From positions 1-64,000 of the forward strand of contig CANKVS010000013.1 in assembly GCA_947487155.1 (NCBI GenBank): a stretch of DNA of 64,000 bases. Reading direction: 5' to 3'. This document shows, in pieces, positions 1 to 7,511 of the stretch (position 1 is its first letter; the number at the start of each line of letters is the position of its first letter). The translations under genes and the position numbers were made by a program. The notes under the pieces were generated by a model that made no database searches, was not told the DNA's origin, and was given only the letters and a program-made list of their open reading frames with translations. This DNA is from an uncultured Flaviramulus sp. Lineage in GTDB: Bacteria > Bacteroidota > Bacteroidia > Flavobacteriales > Flavobacteriaceae.

Positions 1-1
1 T

Positions 2-103
2 GACCCTAAAATATTCATCAAGGAAAGTCCTAAAAACATTATGTTTCTAAAAATTAACCTTACTCCTGAAAGTGCCTTAATAGAAAAAGATGCTTTAGAT
101 TAG
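2..103 (+). CDS. C-terminal end of an unknown protein (partial, runs in from the left edge)
   Basis: An open frame enters at the left edge and runs 33 codons to a TAG at 101-103, ending in the residues ALIEKDALD. The start lies outside the window and I do not recognise the family. The main reason to believe it is coding is that its last codons recur at 903-929 as TLIEKAALY followed by the same TAG and the same following bases. In that comparison several differences fall at third codon positions. The fragment is too short to assign a role. Confidence 0.4.
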   Translation, partial: DPKIFIKESPKNIMFLKINLTPESALIEKDALD

Positions 104-109
104 CTTCAA
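77..109 (+). repeat. Left copy of an imperfect direct repeat flanking the toxin-antitoxin pair
   Basis: Bases 77-109 match 903-935 at 29 of 33 positions. The match covers the last eight sense codons of the left-edge frame, its TAG stop and the six bases after it. The partner lies beyond the toxin-antitoxin pair, so the pair sits between two copies of a gene tail. Confidence 0.6.
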
Positions 110-198
110 GAACCATACGTTATGTGGGTGAAAAAAGTACGTTTTTTTTATCTCCTGAGAATATCTGTTTATATAGAAGATGAAATATATACATGTTT

Positions 199-480
199 TT
201 ATTTAAACAAATCGGAATGAGAACCAATTCTAACCAATTTTATAACGTTTGGAGATTCTATTTGAATCCAAATAATTAATAGGTCGGGTTTAATATGACA
301 TTCCCAGTTGCTCTTATAATTCCCTGTTAATTTATGGGGTTTCATACCCTTGGGAATCGCAATAACGCCACCTTCCTTTAAAATTTTTAAAACACCTACC
401 GCAAGTTCAAAATCCTTTTTATTGTTCTTTATCTTCTTTAAGTCCTTTTTAAACCTAGTGGTAAAGTCTAAATAATACAT
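199..480 (-). CDS. YafQ/RelE-family mRNA interferase toxin
   Basis: A 93-residue toxin of a type II toxin-antitoxin pair. YafQ-family enzymes cut mRNA on the ribosome. The family's catalytic residues can be placed: His49 in HKLTGNY, then His62 and Asp66 in ECHIKPDLLIIW, and His88 in RIGSHSDLF. These match the His50, His63, Asp67 and His87 described for E. coli YafQ. The length is normal and nothing is missing, so it should be active. The gene lies six bases downstream of its antitoxin on the same strand and is presumably co-transcribed. It is read toward the left edge, and no gene follows it in that direction inside the window. I see no terminator after it. Confidence 0.9.
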   Translation of the reverse strand: MYYLDFTTRFKKDLKKIKNNKKDFELAVGVLKILKEGGVIAIPKGMKPHKLTGNYKSNWECHIKPDLLIIWIQIESPNVIKLVRIGSHSDLFK

Positions 481-486
481 CCTATC

Positions 487-714
487 TTAAAGTTTTTCAA
501 GCCAAGAATCTAGGTTTTCGATTCTTTCCAAATTTCCGTTCTCTGCTTCGTCTATGGCTTTTTTTGTTTCTGTGTTAGGAATGTTCCCTACATCCCTTAA
601 CATCAATATCTCAAGATAGTTATTGAGGCTTCTTCTTTGTGCTTTTGCTTTCTCCTTTATAAGCTCTAGTAGTTCTTTATCGAACCTAAAAGCAGTTTGT
701 ACCTTATTTACCAT
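487..714 (-). CDS. Ribbon-helix-helix antitoxin of the YafQ pair
   Basis: A 75-residue protein. The start used is the ATG at 714 (MVNKVQTAFRF), because this opens on the short beta strand that begins ribbon-helix-helix proteins. An in-frame start at 738 would add eight residues without homologous character. Residues 4-40 (KVQTAFRF, then two helices) are the expected DNA-binding dimer. The acidic C-terminal part (NTETKKAIDEAENG) would be the toxin-wrapping segment. It comes first in the operon, as is usual for this class, and is probably autoregulated through the palindrome at 771-785. Confidence 0.85.
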   Translation of the reverse strand: MVNKVQTAFRFDKELLELIKEKAKAQRRSLNNYLEILMLRDVGNIPNTETKKAIDEAENGNLERIENLDSWLEKL

Positions 715-758
715 AATATCGTATTTAATAATTAACAACTCTTTTCTAGTGGATTAAA

Positions 759-789
759 CAAAGATACAAAATAACACAGTGTTATACAA
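759..789 (-). promoter_or_regulatory. Promoter of the toxin-antitoxin operon with a palindromic operator
   Basis: Read on the minus strand, a -7 element TATCTTTG (759-766) is preceded after exactly 20 bases by TTG (787-789), the Bacteroidota -33/-7 layout. The spacer holds ATAACACAGTGTTAT (771-785), a palindrome with perfect 7-base arms. A ribbon-helix-helix antitoxin bound there would cover the promoter, which is the standard autoregulatory arrangement. Operator function is inferred. Confidence 0.7.
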
Positions 790-881
790 ATGCTATCATT
801 TCATATATATAGATGAAGATTTACTAAGATTCCTTATAAAATCTAAACTTTATAAATCAAACTTAAATATTTATATTTCAA

Positions 882-935
882 ATGCTTCAAAAACCTGTGA
901 CTTTAATAGAAAAAGCCGCCTTATATTAGCTTCAA
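882..935 (+). pseudogene. Degenerate second copy of the left-edge gene tail
   Basis: A short frame, MLQKPVTLIEKAALY and stop, ends at 929. It repeats the end of the left-edge gene (TLIEKAALY against ALIEKDALD) and the bases after the stop (CTTCAA). The frame is closed a few codons upstream by a TAA at 864-866, so this is a remnant and not a gene. It is the right-hand copy of the direct repeat at 77-109. Confidence 0.45.
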
Positions 936-997
936 AATCACTCTTAATTTTAAGTTAAAGAAACATTAAAAACCATTCTTCGACTGTATTACTTTGG

Positions 998-1005
998 TAT
1001 ATTTG
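998..1005 (+). promoter_or_regulatory. -7 promoter element of the deacetylase operon
   Basis: TATATTTG fits the Bacteroidota -7 consensus TAnnTTTG and lies 22 bases before the ATG at 1028. No clear TTG -33 box is seen. Confidence 0.4.
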
Positions 1006-1027
1006 ACCTTTAGCTAACTAAATAATT

Positions 1028-3550
1028 ATGCAAAGACAAATACGCTATCTATTTATATTGCTTGTTACTGTTTCAACATTACAAGCTCAAAAACCCAAAA
1101 CACCATCATCTTCAGAGATTTACGAATCTATTCAAAAACTTAACTTTCTAGGTTCTGTTTTATATGTAGCGGCGCATCCAGATGATGAAAACACGCGCTT
1201 AATTGCTTATATGGCTAACAAAATAAAAGCAAGAACAGCCTATTTATCGTTAACAAGAGGTGATGGCGGACAAAACCTTATTGGTCCAGAAATAAGAGAA
1301 CTTTTGGGTGTTATTAGAACTCAAGAATTATTAGCTGCTAGACGTATTGATGGTGGTGAACAACTATTTAGTAGGGCTAACGATTTTGGGTATTCAAAAC
1401 ACCCCGATGAAACATTAACCATATGGAATAAAAACGACGTTTTAAGCGATGTGGTTTTAGCCATTCGTAAATTTAAACCAGACATTATTATTAACAGGTT
1501 TGACCATAGAACACCTGGTAGAACACATGGGCACCACACCACTTCTGCTATGTTAAGCATGGAAGCTTTCGATCTTGCTAACAATAATTCAGCATACCCA
1601 AATCAGTTAAAGCAAACTAGCATTTGGCAACCAAAACGATTATTTTACAATACAAGTTGGTGGCGCTATGGCAGTAGAGAAGCTTTTGAAAAAATTGACA
1701 AAAGCAACATGCTTAGTTTCAATATTGGGACATATTATCCACTTAAAGGGCTTTCAAATAACGAGTTAGCCTCTTTAGCCAGTAGTCAACATTTATGTCA
1801 AGGGTTTGGGCGATTATTACAACGTGGTTCTCAACAAGAATATATTGAATTTTTAAAAGGCGAACCATTAATTGATAACGATAATATATTTTCTGGTATA
1901 GATACCACATGGAATCGCATAAAAGGCGGAAAAGCTATTGGCGATATTCTATATGAGATTGAAAATAATTTCAATTTTAAAGACCCTTCTATTCATATAA
2001 ACAAGTTGCTTGAAGCCTATAAATTACTTCAAACTGTTGAAGATGAACATTGGAAAACTCAAAAAACAAAAGAGATTAAATCTATTATTGAAATGTGTGC
2101 AGGTTTGTATTTAGAAGCTTCGGCAGAAACTAATTGGGCTACACAAAATGAAAGCATCAATCTTAATATTGAAGTTTTAAACAGAAGCATGCAACCAATC
2201 GTTTTAAAAAGTATAAAAAATACAAACAACCTAAATATTTCTAAAAATATTACATTAAAAGAAAATAATAAATTTTCATTTAAAGAAACTATAAAAATTA
2301 ATAATAACCAGCCTCCAACTACGCCATATTGGTTAACCGAAAAAGGATCGTTAGGCATGTACAAAGCTGAAAAAGAAAATATTGGCTTACCAGAAACACC
2401 TAGAGCTTTTAAAGTAGATTTCAATTTAATTATCAATAGAGTTCCTATAACGATTACCAAAAATGTTATTCATCGGTTTTCAAAACCTGACAAAGGTGAA
2501 TTATATAAACCTTTTGAAGTTATTCCTGAAGCATCAGCTAAAATCACCGAAAAAGTCATCATTTTCGATAATAATAAACAACGAAATATTACTGTTGTTG
2601 TAAAAGCAGGACGCGATAATTTAGAAGGTTATGCCGAGGTTTGTCATCCCGATGATTGGAATATTTATCCACAAAAACAAAAAGTAACTATTAAGCACAA
2701 AGGCGAAGAACAAACGTTAACATTTACTGTTATTCCTCCTAATAATCAAAGCGAAGGATATATTAGCCCTATAGTTAGTATAAATGATAAAACCTATACC
2801 AAAGAACTTATTGAAATTGGCTATGAACATATTCCGTTTCAAACGGTTTTACTGCCAAGTGAAAGTAAAATTGTTCGTTTAGACATTAAGAAAAAAGGTG
2901 AAAATATAGGATATATAAAAGGTGCTGGCGATGTTGTTCCTGAAAGTTTAAGACAAATAGGATATAATGTCGTTATTATTAAACCCGAAGATATTACTTC
3001 TGAAACATTGAGTCGTTTAGATGCTGTTGTTGTTGGTATTAGAGCTTATAACACCGTTGAAGATTTACAATTTAAACAACAACAATTATTTGATTTTGTG
3101 GCAAACGGCGGCAATATGATTGTACAATACAACACAAACCATCGCTTAAAAATTGACACTTTAGCACCTTTCGATTTAAAACTATCAAGAGATCGTGTTA
3201 CAGATGAGAATGCCGAAGTTCGTTTTTTAAGTCCGAAACACCCTTTATTAAGCGTACCTAACAAAATCACACAAAAAGATTTTGAAAGTTGGACACAAGA
3301 ACGCGGGTTATATTTCCCTAATGAATGGGGGAACGAGTTTACTCCTATCCTATCAATGAATGATAAGGGAGAATCGCCAAAAGAAGGAAGCTTACTAGTT
3401 GCCAAACATGGTAAAGGCTATTATATTTATACTGGGTTAAGCTTTTTTAGAGAGTTTCCAGCAGGTGTTTCTGGGGCTTATAGGTTGTTCGCAAATATGC
3501 TTTCAATAGGGAAAGAAGACTTAAAATTAGAAGCTAAAATAAACGATTAA
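1028..3550 (+). CDS. Secreted PIG-L (LmbE-like) deacetylase with a C-terminal GATase-like domain
   Basis: An 840-residue exported protein with a signal peptide at residues 1-21 ending in LQAQ. Residues 40-200 form the PIG-L/LmbE zinc N-deacetylase domain. The signature AHPDDEN lies at 49-55 (His50, Asp52, Asp53), and a later metal-site motif reads GRTHGHHTT. Family members remove N-acetyl groups from amino-sugar conjugates, but the substrate here is unknown. A long beta-rich middle is followed, from about residue 620, by an alpha/beta part (LDAVVVGIRAYNT, FVANGGNMIVQYNT) resembling ThuA or class I glutamine-amidotransferase-like folds. It is first in a four-gene operon with a membrane peptide, a sodium symporter and an oxidoreductase, which suggests release, uptake and oxidation of a sugar derivative. 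The operon role is inference. Confidence 0.85.
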   Translation: MQRQIRYLFILLVTVSTLQAQKPKTPSSSEIYESIQKLNFLGSVLYVAAHPDDENTRLIAYMANKIKARTAYLSLTRGDGGQNLIGPEIRELLGVIRTQELLAARRIDGGEQLFSRANDFGYSKHPDETLTIWNKNDVLSDVVLAIRKFKPDIIINRFDHRTPGRTHGHHTTSAMLSMEAFDLANNNSAYPNQLKQTSIWQPKRLFYNTSWWRYGSREAFEKIDKSNMLSFNIGTYYPLKGLSNNELASLASSQHLCQGFGRLLQRGSQQEYIEFLKGEPLIDNDNIFSGIDTTWNRIKGGKAIGDILYEIENNFNFKDPSIHINKLLEAYKLLQTVEDEHWKTQKTKEIKSIIEMCAGLYLEASAETNWATQNESINLNIEVLNRSMQPIVLKSIKNTNNLNISKNITLKENNKFSFKETIKINNNQPPTTPYWLTEKGSLGMYKAEKENIGLPETPRAFKVDFNLIINRVPITITKNVIHRFSKPDKGELYKPFEVIPEASAKITEKVIIFDNNKQRNITVVVKAGRDNLEGYAEVCHPDDWNIYPQKQKVTIKHKGEEQTLTFTVIPPNNQSEGYISPIVSINDKTYTKELIEIGYEHIPFQTVLLPSESKIVRLDIKKKGENIGYIKGAGDVVPESLRQIGYNVVIIKPEDITSETLSRLDAVVVGIRAYNTVEDLQFKQQQLFDFVANGGNMIVQYNTNHRLKIDTLAPFDLKLSRDRVTDENAEVRFLSPKHPLLSVPNKITQKDFESWTQERGLYFPNEWGNEFTPILSMNDKGESPKEGSLLVAKHGKGYYIYTGLSFFREFPAGVSGAYRLFANMLSIGKEDLKLEAKIND

Positions 3551-3552
3551 TT

Positions 3553-3663
3553 ATGACTGAAAAGAATCAACCTAAACAGCCATGGCTTAAACTTTACTCA
3601 GTAGTTTTAATTGCCAATGCCCTATACATCTTAATGTTTTACTTTATAATGAAATGGTTTTAA
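3553..3663 (+). CDS. 36-residue single-span membrane peptide between deacetylase and symporter
   Basis: The ATG at 3553 opens 36 codons ending at a TAA at 3661-3663. It starts two bases after the deacetylase stop and ends three bases before the symporter ATG. The N-terminus is polar (MTEKNQPKQPW). About 20 hydrophobic residues follow (LYSVVLIANALYILMFYF), and the peptide ends in MKWF. One transmembrane helix with the charged end inside is the obvious reading. The tight spacing on both sides favours a real, translationally coupled gene. I do not recognise a family. By analogy with small subunits of some sodium/solute symporters, such as the DUF4212 type, it could assist the symporter, but it is much shorter than those. 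Confidence 0.65.
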   Translation: MTEKNQPKQPWLKLYSVVLIANALYILMFYFIMKWF

Positions 3664-3666
3664 ACT

Positions 3667-5484
3667 ATGCAAACATTAGATTGGATTGATTGGATTGTAC
3701 TTCTTGTTACATTATTAACCATTGTAGGTTATGGCACATGGAAAACAAGAGGCAGTAAAAGTGTACAGGACTATGTAAAAGGCGGAAACACTTCAAAATG
3801 GTGGACTATTGGTTTATCTGTAATGGCCACCCAAGCTAGCGCCATAACCTTTTTATCGACCACCGGACAAGCGTTTTCTGACGGTATGGGCTTTGTACAA
3901 TTCTATTTTGGTTTACCCATAGCCATGGTTATAATTTGTTTGGTTTTCATTCCTTTATATCACCGTTTAAAAGTTTATACAGCTTACGAGTTTTTAGAAA
4001 ATCGTTTCGATTTAAAAACCAGATCGTTAACTGCCATTTTATTTTTAATACAACGTGGCTTAGCTGCTGGAATTACCATTTTTGCACCTGCTATAATTCT
4101 ATCGGTAGTTTTAGGTTGGAATATTACTTACCTTAATATTGCCATTGGGGTTTTGGTAATTATTTATACCGTTTCGGGCGGTACAAAGGCTGTTACAGTA
4201 ACTCAAAAACAACAAATGCTTGTCATTTTTGCAGGCATGCTTGCTGCTTTATTTATCATTCTAAATTTAATACCAGAAGATGTTTCTTTTACTAAAGCAT
4301 TAGATATTGCTGGTGCTAGTGGACGCATGGAAGTTTTAGATTTTTCGTTCGATTTAGAAAACAGATACACCGTTTGGACGGGGTTAATTGGTGGTACATT
4401 TTTAATGCTTTCTTATTTTGGGACAGACCAAAGTCAAGTACAGCGGTACCTTTCAGGAAAATCTAAGAAAGAAATGCAAATGGGGTTAATTTTTAATGGG
4501 TTATTAAAAGTACCTATGCAATTTTTTATTCTGCTAGTTGGGGTTATGGTATTTGTATTTTATCAATTTAATCCAGCACCACTAAATTTTATTGATTCTT
4601 CAACTGAAAAAGTTTTGACTTCTGAATATGCACAGCAATATCAAACACTTCAAAAAAAACAAAATATCCTTTTTAATGAAAAAAAGGCGTTAAGCATACA
4701 GCTTTCAAATAATGATGACGACGCTATTAGACAAGATTTATTTCATTTAGATAGTATTGAAAAAACATATCGTTTAGAATCAAAATATTTAATAAAAAGA
4801 GCTATCGATACAGTATACGCAAATGATTATGACAAATTAAATGCCGAATTATTAGCTTTAAAAAATACTAAGAACAATATAGCTTATATAGAAAAAGAAG
4901 TTGAATTGAATACGCTATATAAAGCATCTGCTAAGGATACAAAAACAAATGATAGGGATTACATGTTCATCTCATTTATTCTAAAACATCTTCCTAAAGG
5001 GTTAATCGGTTTACTTTTAGCTGTTATACTATCTGCTGCAATGTCATCAACTGCTTCAGAAATTAATGCCTTAGCAACTATTACGTCTATTGATTTGTAT
5101 GGAAGAAATTTAAAAGAAAAAAAGGATGACAAACACATGGTTAAAGTTACCAAAGTGTTTACCTTAATTTGGGGATTAATCGCTATAATAATAGCTTGTT
5201 TTGCAAATCTTGCCGAAAATTTAATTCAACTTGTTAATATTATTGGTTCTATTTTTTATGGTAATGTATTAGGTATCTTTTTACTGGCATTTTTCTTCAA
5301 ATTTATAAAAGCCAATGCTGTTTTTATTGCAGCACTAATTACACAAATTATAGTTGTAATTGGTTGGTGGTTTGATTGGATGCCCTATCTATGGTTAAAT
5401 TTATTTGGTTGTGTTTTAGTAATATTAATTGCTAGTATTATACAACTTTCTTATAAAAATAATGATGAAACAATTTCAGCATAA
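3667..5484 (+). CDS. Sodium:solute symporter (SSS family) with a helical insertion
   Basis: A 605-residue inner-membrane protein of the SSS family, which couples sodium entry to uptake of a sugar, amino acid or organic acid. Family features visible include the N-terminal helix and loop (GYGTWKTRG), WWTIGLSVMATQASAITFLS, and SAAMSSTASEINALATI at about 460-475. Residues 310-428 form a charged, helix-rich, coiled-coil-like insertion between FNPAPLNF and YMFISFILKHLP, where many relatives have only a short loop. The C-terminus carries further membrane helices. Co-transcription with the secreted deacetylase suggests that it imports a product of that enzyme. The substrate cannot be read from the sequence. 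The next gene overlaps its 3' end. Confidence 0.9.
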   Translation: MQTLDWIDWIVLLVTLLTIVGYGTWKTRGSKSVQDYVKGGNTSKWWTIGLSVMATQASAITFLSTTGQAFSDGMGFVQFYFGLPIAMVIICLVFIPLYHRLKVYTAYEFLENRFDLKTRSLTAILFLIQRGLAAGITIFAPAIILSVVLGWNITYLNIAIGVLVIIYTVSGGTKAVTVTQKQQMLVIFAGMLAALFIILNLIPEDVSFTKALDIAGASGRMEVLDFSFDLENRYTVWTGLIGGTFLMLSYFGTDQSQVQRYLSGKSKKEMQMGLIFNGLLKVPMQFFILLVGVMVFVFYQFNPAPLNFIDSSTEKVLTSEYAQQYQTLQKKQNILFNEKKALSIQLSNNDDDAIRQDLFHLDSIEKTYRLESKYLIKRAIDTVYANDYDKLNAELLALKNTKNNIAYIEKEVELNTLYKASAKDTKTNDRDYMFISFILKHLPKGLIGLLLAVILSAAMSSTASEINALATITSIDLYGRNLKEKKDDKHMVKVTKVFTLIWGLIAIIIACFANLAENLIQLVNIIGSIFYGNVLGIFLLAFFFKFIKANAVFIAALITQIIVVIGWWFDWMPYLWLNLFGCVLVILIASIIQLSYKNNDETISA

Positions 5485-6472
5485 AACCATAAATTGGGGT
5501 ATTATTGGCCCAGGAAATATTGCCCACAAATTTGCAACAGATTTAGTAACTATTAAAAATACTAAACTTTATGCTGTAGCTTCAAGATCTCTAGAAAAAG
5601 CTAATGAATTTGCATCAAAATACAATGCTCCAAAAGTTTACAATTGTTACGAAGATTTAGCTAACGATCCCAATATTGATGCCATTTATATTGCAACACC
5701 ACATAGTTTTCATACAGCACACACATTACTTTGTTTAGAACATGGTAAAGCCGTTTTATGCGAAAAACCTTTTGCCATGAATAGCGAAGAAGTCGAAACG
5801 ATGATTGCCAAAGCCAAAGAAAAAAATGTGTTACTTATGGAAGCGCTTTGGACATACTTTTTACCACATTACCAATTTGTTCTTAAAGAATTAACTAATA
5901 AAACTTATGGTAAGCTTTTAAAGTTAGAAGCCGATTTTGGTTTTGTATCTAATCACAGTAGAACATCTCGTGTTTGGAACAAATCGTTAGGAGGTGGCAG
6001 TCTTTTAGATATTGGTATCTATCCTGTTTTTGCAGCACTATCTACTTTAGGAAAACCAAAACACATTAAAGCAAATGCTACGTTTTTTGATACTGGTGTA
6101 GATGAAGCTTGTAACATCACTTTAAATTATAATAATGAGGTTAAAGCCGTATTAAAAAGTTCGTTTTTAGAAAACACACCAAATGAAGCCATTTTTTATT
6201 GCGAAAAAGGCATCATTAAAATTAATAGCGGATTTCATGGTCCAACTACAGTGTTGTTAATTGTTGATGGTAAGGAAGAAATTATAGATTTCAACTATAA
6301 CACAACTAAGGGATACGAATACGAAATTCAACATTTCAATCAGCTTCTAAGAAATAATAAAACCGAAAGTGATATTATGACTTTTGCATTTAGCAAGTTA
6401 CTTATTGAAACGCTCGATGCTATTAGAAAAGAAATTGGGTTAAATTATAATACTAGTTCCTATTTGAAATAA
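5462..6472 (+). CDS. Gfo/Idh/MocA-family NAD(P)-dependent oxidoreductase
   Basis: A 336-residue dehydrogenase of the glucose-fructose oxidoreductase / inositol dehydrogenase / MocA family. The N-terminal Rossmann fold begins at NWGIIGPGNIAHKF, and the catalytic-loop motif CEKPFAMN lies near residue 100, with the family lysine present. The C-terminal alpha/beta domain is intact. I use the ATG at 5462. A second ATG follows at once at 5465, and an in-frame upstream start at 5429 would only add residues before the Rossmann strand. The gene overlaps the symporter by 23 bases, so translation is probably coupled. The substrate is unknown. The operon suggests a sugar or amino-sugar derivative brought in by the symporter. 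A hairpin at 6487-6516 closes the operon. Confidence 0.85.
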   Translation: MMKQFQHKTINWGIIGPGNIAHKFATDLVTIKNTKLYAVASRSLEKANEFASKYNAPKVYNCYEDLANDPNIDAIYIATPHSFHTAHTLLCLEHGKAVLCEKPFAMNSEEVETMIAKAKEKNVLLMEALWTYFLPHYQFVLKELTNKTYGKLLKLEADFGFVSNHSRTSRVWNKSLGGGSLLDIGIYPVFAALSTLGKPKHIKANATFFDTGVDEACNITLNYNNEVKAVLKSSFLENTPNEAIFYCEKGIIKINSGFHGPTTVLLIVDGKEEIIDFNYNTTKGYEYEIQHFNQLLRNNKTESDIMTFAFSKLLIETLDAIRKEIGLNYNTSSYLK

Positions 6473-6486
6473 CAGGTATTAAACAA

Positions 6487-6516
6487 AAAAGCGCAATCTT
6501 TTCAGAATGCGCTTTT
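6487..6516. terminator. Bidirectional terminator between oxidoreductase and DUF2911 genes
   Basis: Arms AAAAGCGCA (6487-6495) and TGCGCTTTT (6508-6516) pair perfectly around a 12-base loop, with A and T runs on the two sides. It sits between convergent genes. Confidence 0.75.
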
Positions 6517-6542
6517 CTATATTTTTTTAGAAAGCTAATATT

Positions 6543-7391
6543 TTACATGGCTCCCCATTCTTTTAAAGAATCTTTATTCATCTTAACATAATCGGCATTA
6601 CCTCTAGCTTCAGCACCAGCTAAAGATGCTTTTGCTGCTTTAATAGCACCTGCTTTATCACCAGCTTTTGCATGAATTAACGATTGTTGTCTTAAAAACC
6701 AAAAACGAGGTTGTTCTTTAGTCATATCAACAGCTTTATCAATCCATTTTTGAGCTTCTTTAATATCTTTCCCTTCTTGTAAATAATACACTGCGGCCGA
6801 ATAGTAATCATTAGCTCCAGGACCATTCATGGCTTTTTTAATACTTGCTACAACAGCGTTATCAGTTGGTACTTCAAATTTAACACCCACATAAACTTTC
6901 TCCCACATTATTCCTAAAACTGCAGAACTATTGGTTAAATCATCAAACGATATCGTAAACGACTCAATATTCATAGGTATTGGATATGTTTTAACCGTAG
7001 TTTTTGCTGCTACTTTGGTATCATCCCATTTTTGAGGAGTTCCCCAATTATTCGTGTCAGAATAAAATACAACATCCCAAGACTCGGCATTTGGCGTTGT
7101 AAAAATTGCATACGATCCTGCTTTAAGTGTTTGTCCGTCTACAGTTACATCATTACTAAAAGTAATGGTTGTATTTTTATTTGCTCCAGTACGCCATAGT
7201 TTTCCATAAGGCACTAAATTTCCAAAAATTGTTCTTCCACGCATTGCAGGTCTAGAGTATTCTAAACTAACATCTGTTAACCCTACAACTTGTTCAATCT
7301 TCCCTGTTGGACTTGGTTGTGGGGTTTCAATTTGTGCATTTACAGAGTAAGCCATTGTAAATGTCATTAAAATTAATAGTAGTTTTTTCAT
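6543..7391 (-). CDS. DUF2911 domain secreted protein
   Basis: A 282-residue protein with a signal peptide (residues 1-19, ending SVNA, then QIETP). Residues 25-170 match DUF2911 as I know it, including PSPTGKIEQVVGLTDV, the RGRTIFGNLVPYGKLWRTGAN stretch and a WGTPQKWDD segment. This is a beta-rich module common in Bacteroidota and of unknown function. The remaining part is helical (AVYYLQEGKDIKEAQKWIDKA) and looks like tetratricopeptide helices. It is transcribed alone, converging on the oxidoreductase operon. The likely location is periplasm or outer surface. No catalytic residues can be named. Confidence 0.85.
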   Translation of the reverse strand: MKKLLLILMTFTMAYSVNAQIETPQPSPTGKIEQVVGLTDVSLEYSRPAMRGRTIFGNLVPYGKLWRTGANKNTTITFSNDVTVDGQTLKAGSYAIFTTPNAESWDVVFYSDTNNWGTPQKWDDTKVAAKTTVKTYPIPMNIESFTISFDDLTNSSAVLGIMWEKVYVGVKFEVPTDNAVVASIKKAMNGPGANDYYSAAVYYLQEGKDIKEAQKWIDKAVDMTKEQPRFWFLRQQSLIHAKAGDKAGAIKAAKASLAGAEARGNADYVKMNKDSLKEWGAM

Positions 7392-7487
7392 TTTTATTAT
7401 AGTTAATTTTTAAGTTTTAATAATAGCAGTAAATTTACATATCCTAAAACCCTTTTAGTGTTAACAAAAACTTAAATTAAGGGGTTG

Positions 7488-7495
7488 TATATTTG
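7488..7495 (+). promoter_or_regulatory. -7 promoter element of the aquaporin gene
   Basis: TATATTTG lies 16 bases before the ATG at 7512. Its position rules against the in-frame TTG at 7485 as translation start, since that codon would precede the transcript. Confidence 0.5.
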
Positions 7496-7511
7496 TGAAA
7501 ATTATTTTTTA

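Larger units (their letters stand above)
715..1027. other. Intergenic region between antitoxin and deacetylase genes
   Basis: This 313-base stretch contains the toxin-antitoxin promoter and operator (759-789), the degenerate gene-tail copy (903-935) and a TATATTTG -7 element at 998-1005 for the deacetylase operon. No further gene is visible. Confidence 0.6.

Noticed and set aside
2059..2460. A 133-codon minus-strand frame inside the deacetylase gene
   Set aside because: It is antisense to a full-length coding gene and its hydrophobic stretches are the usual by-product of AT-rich sense codons.
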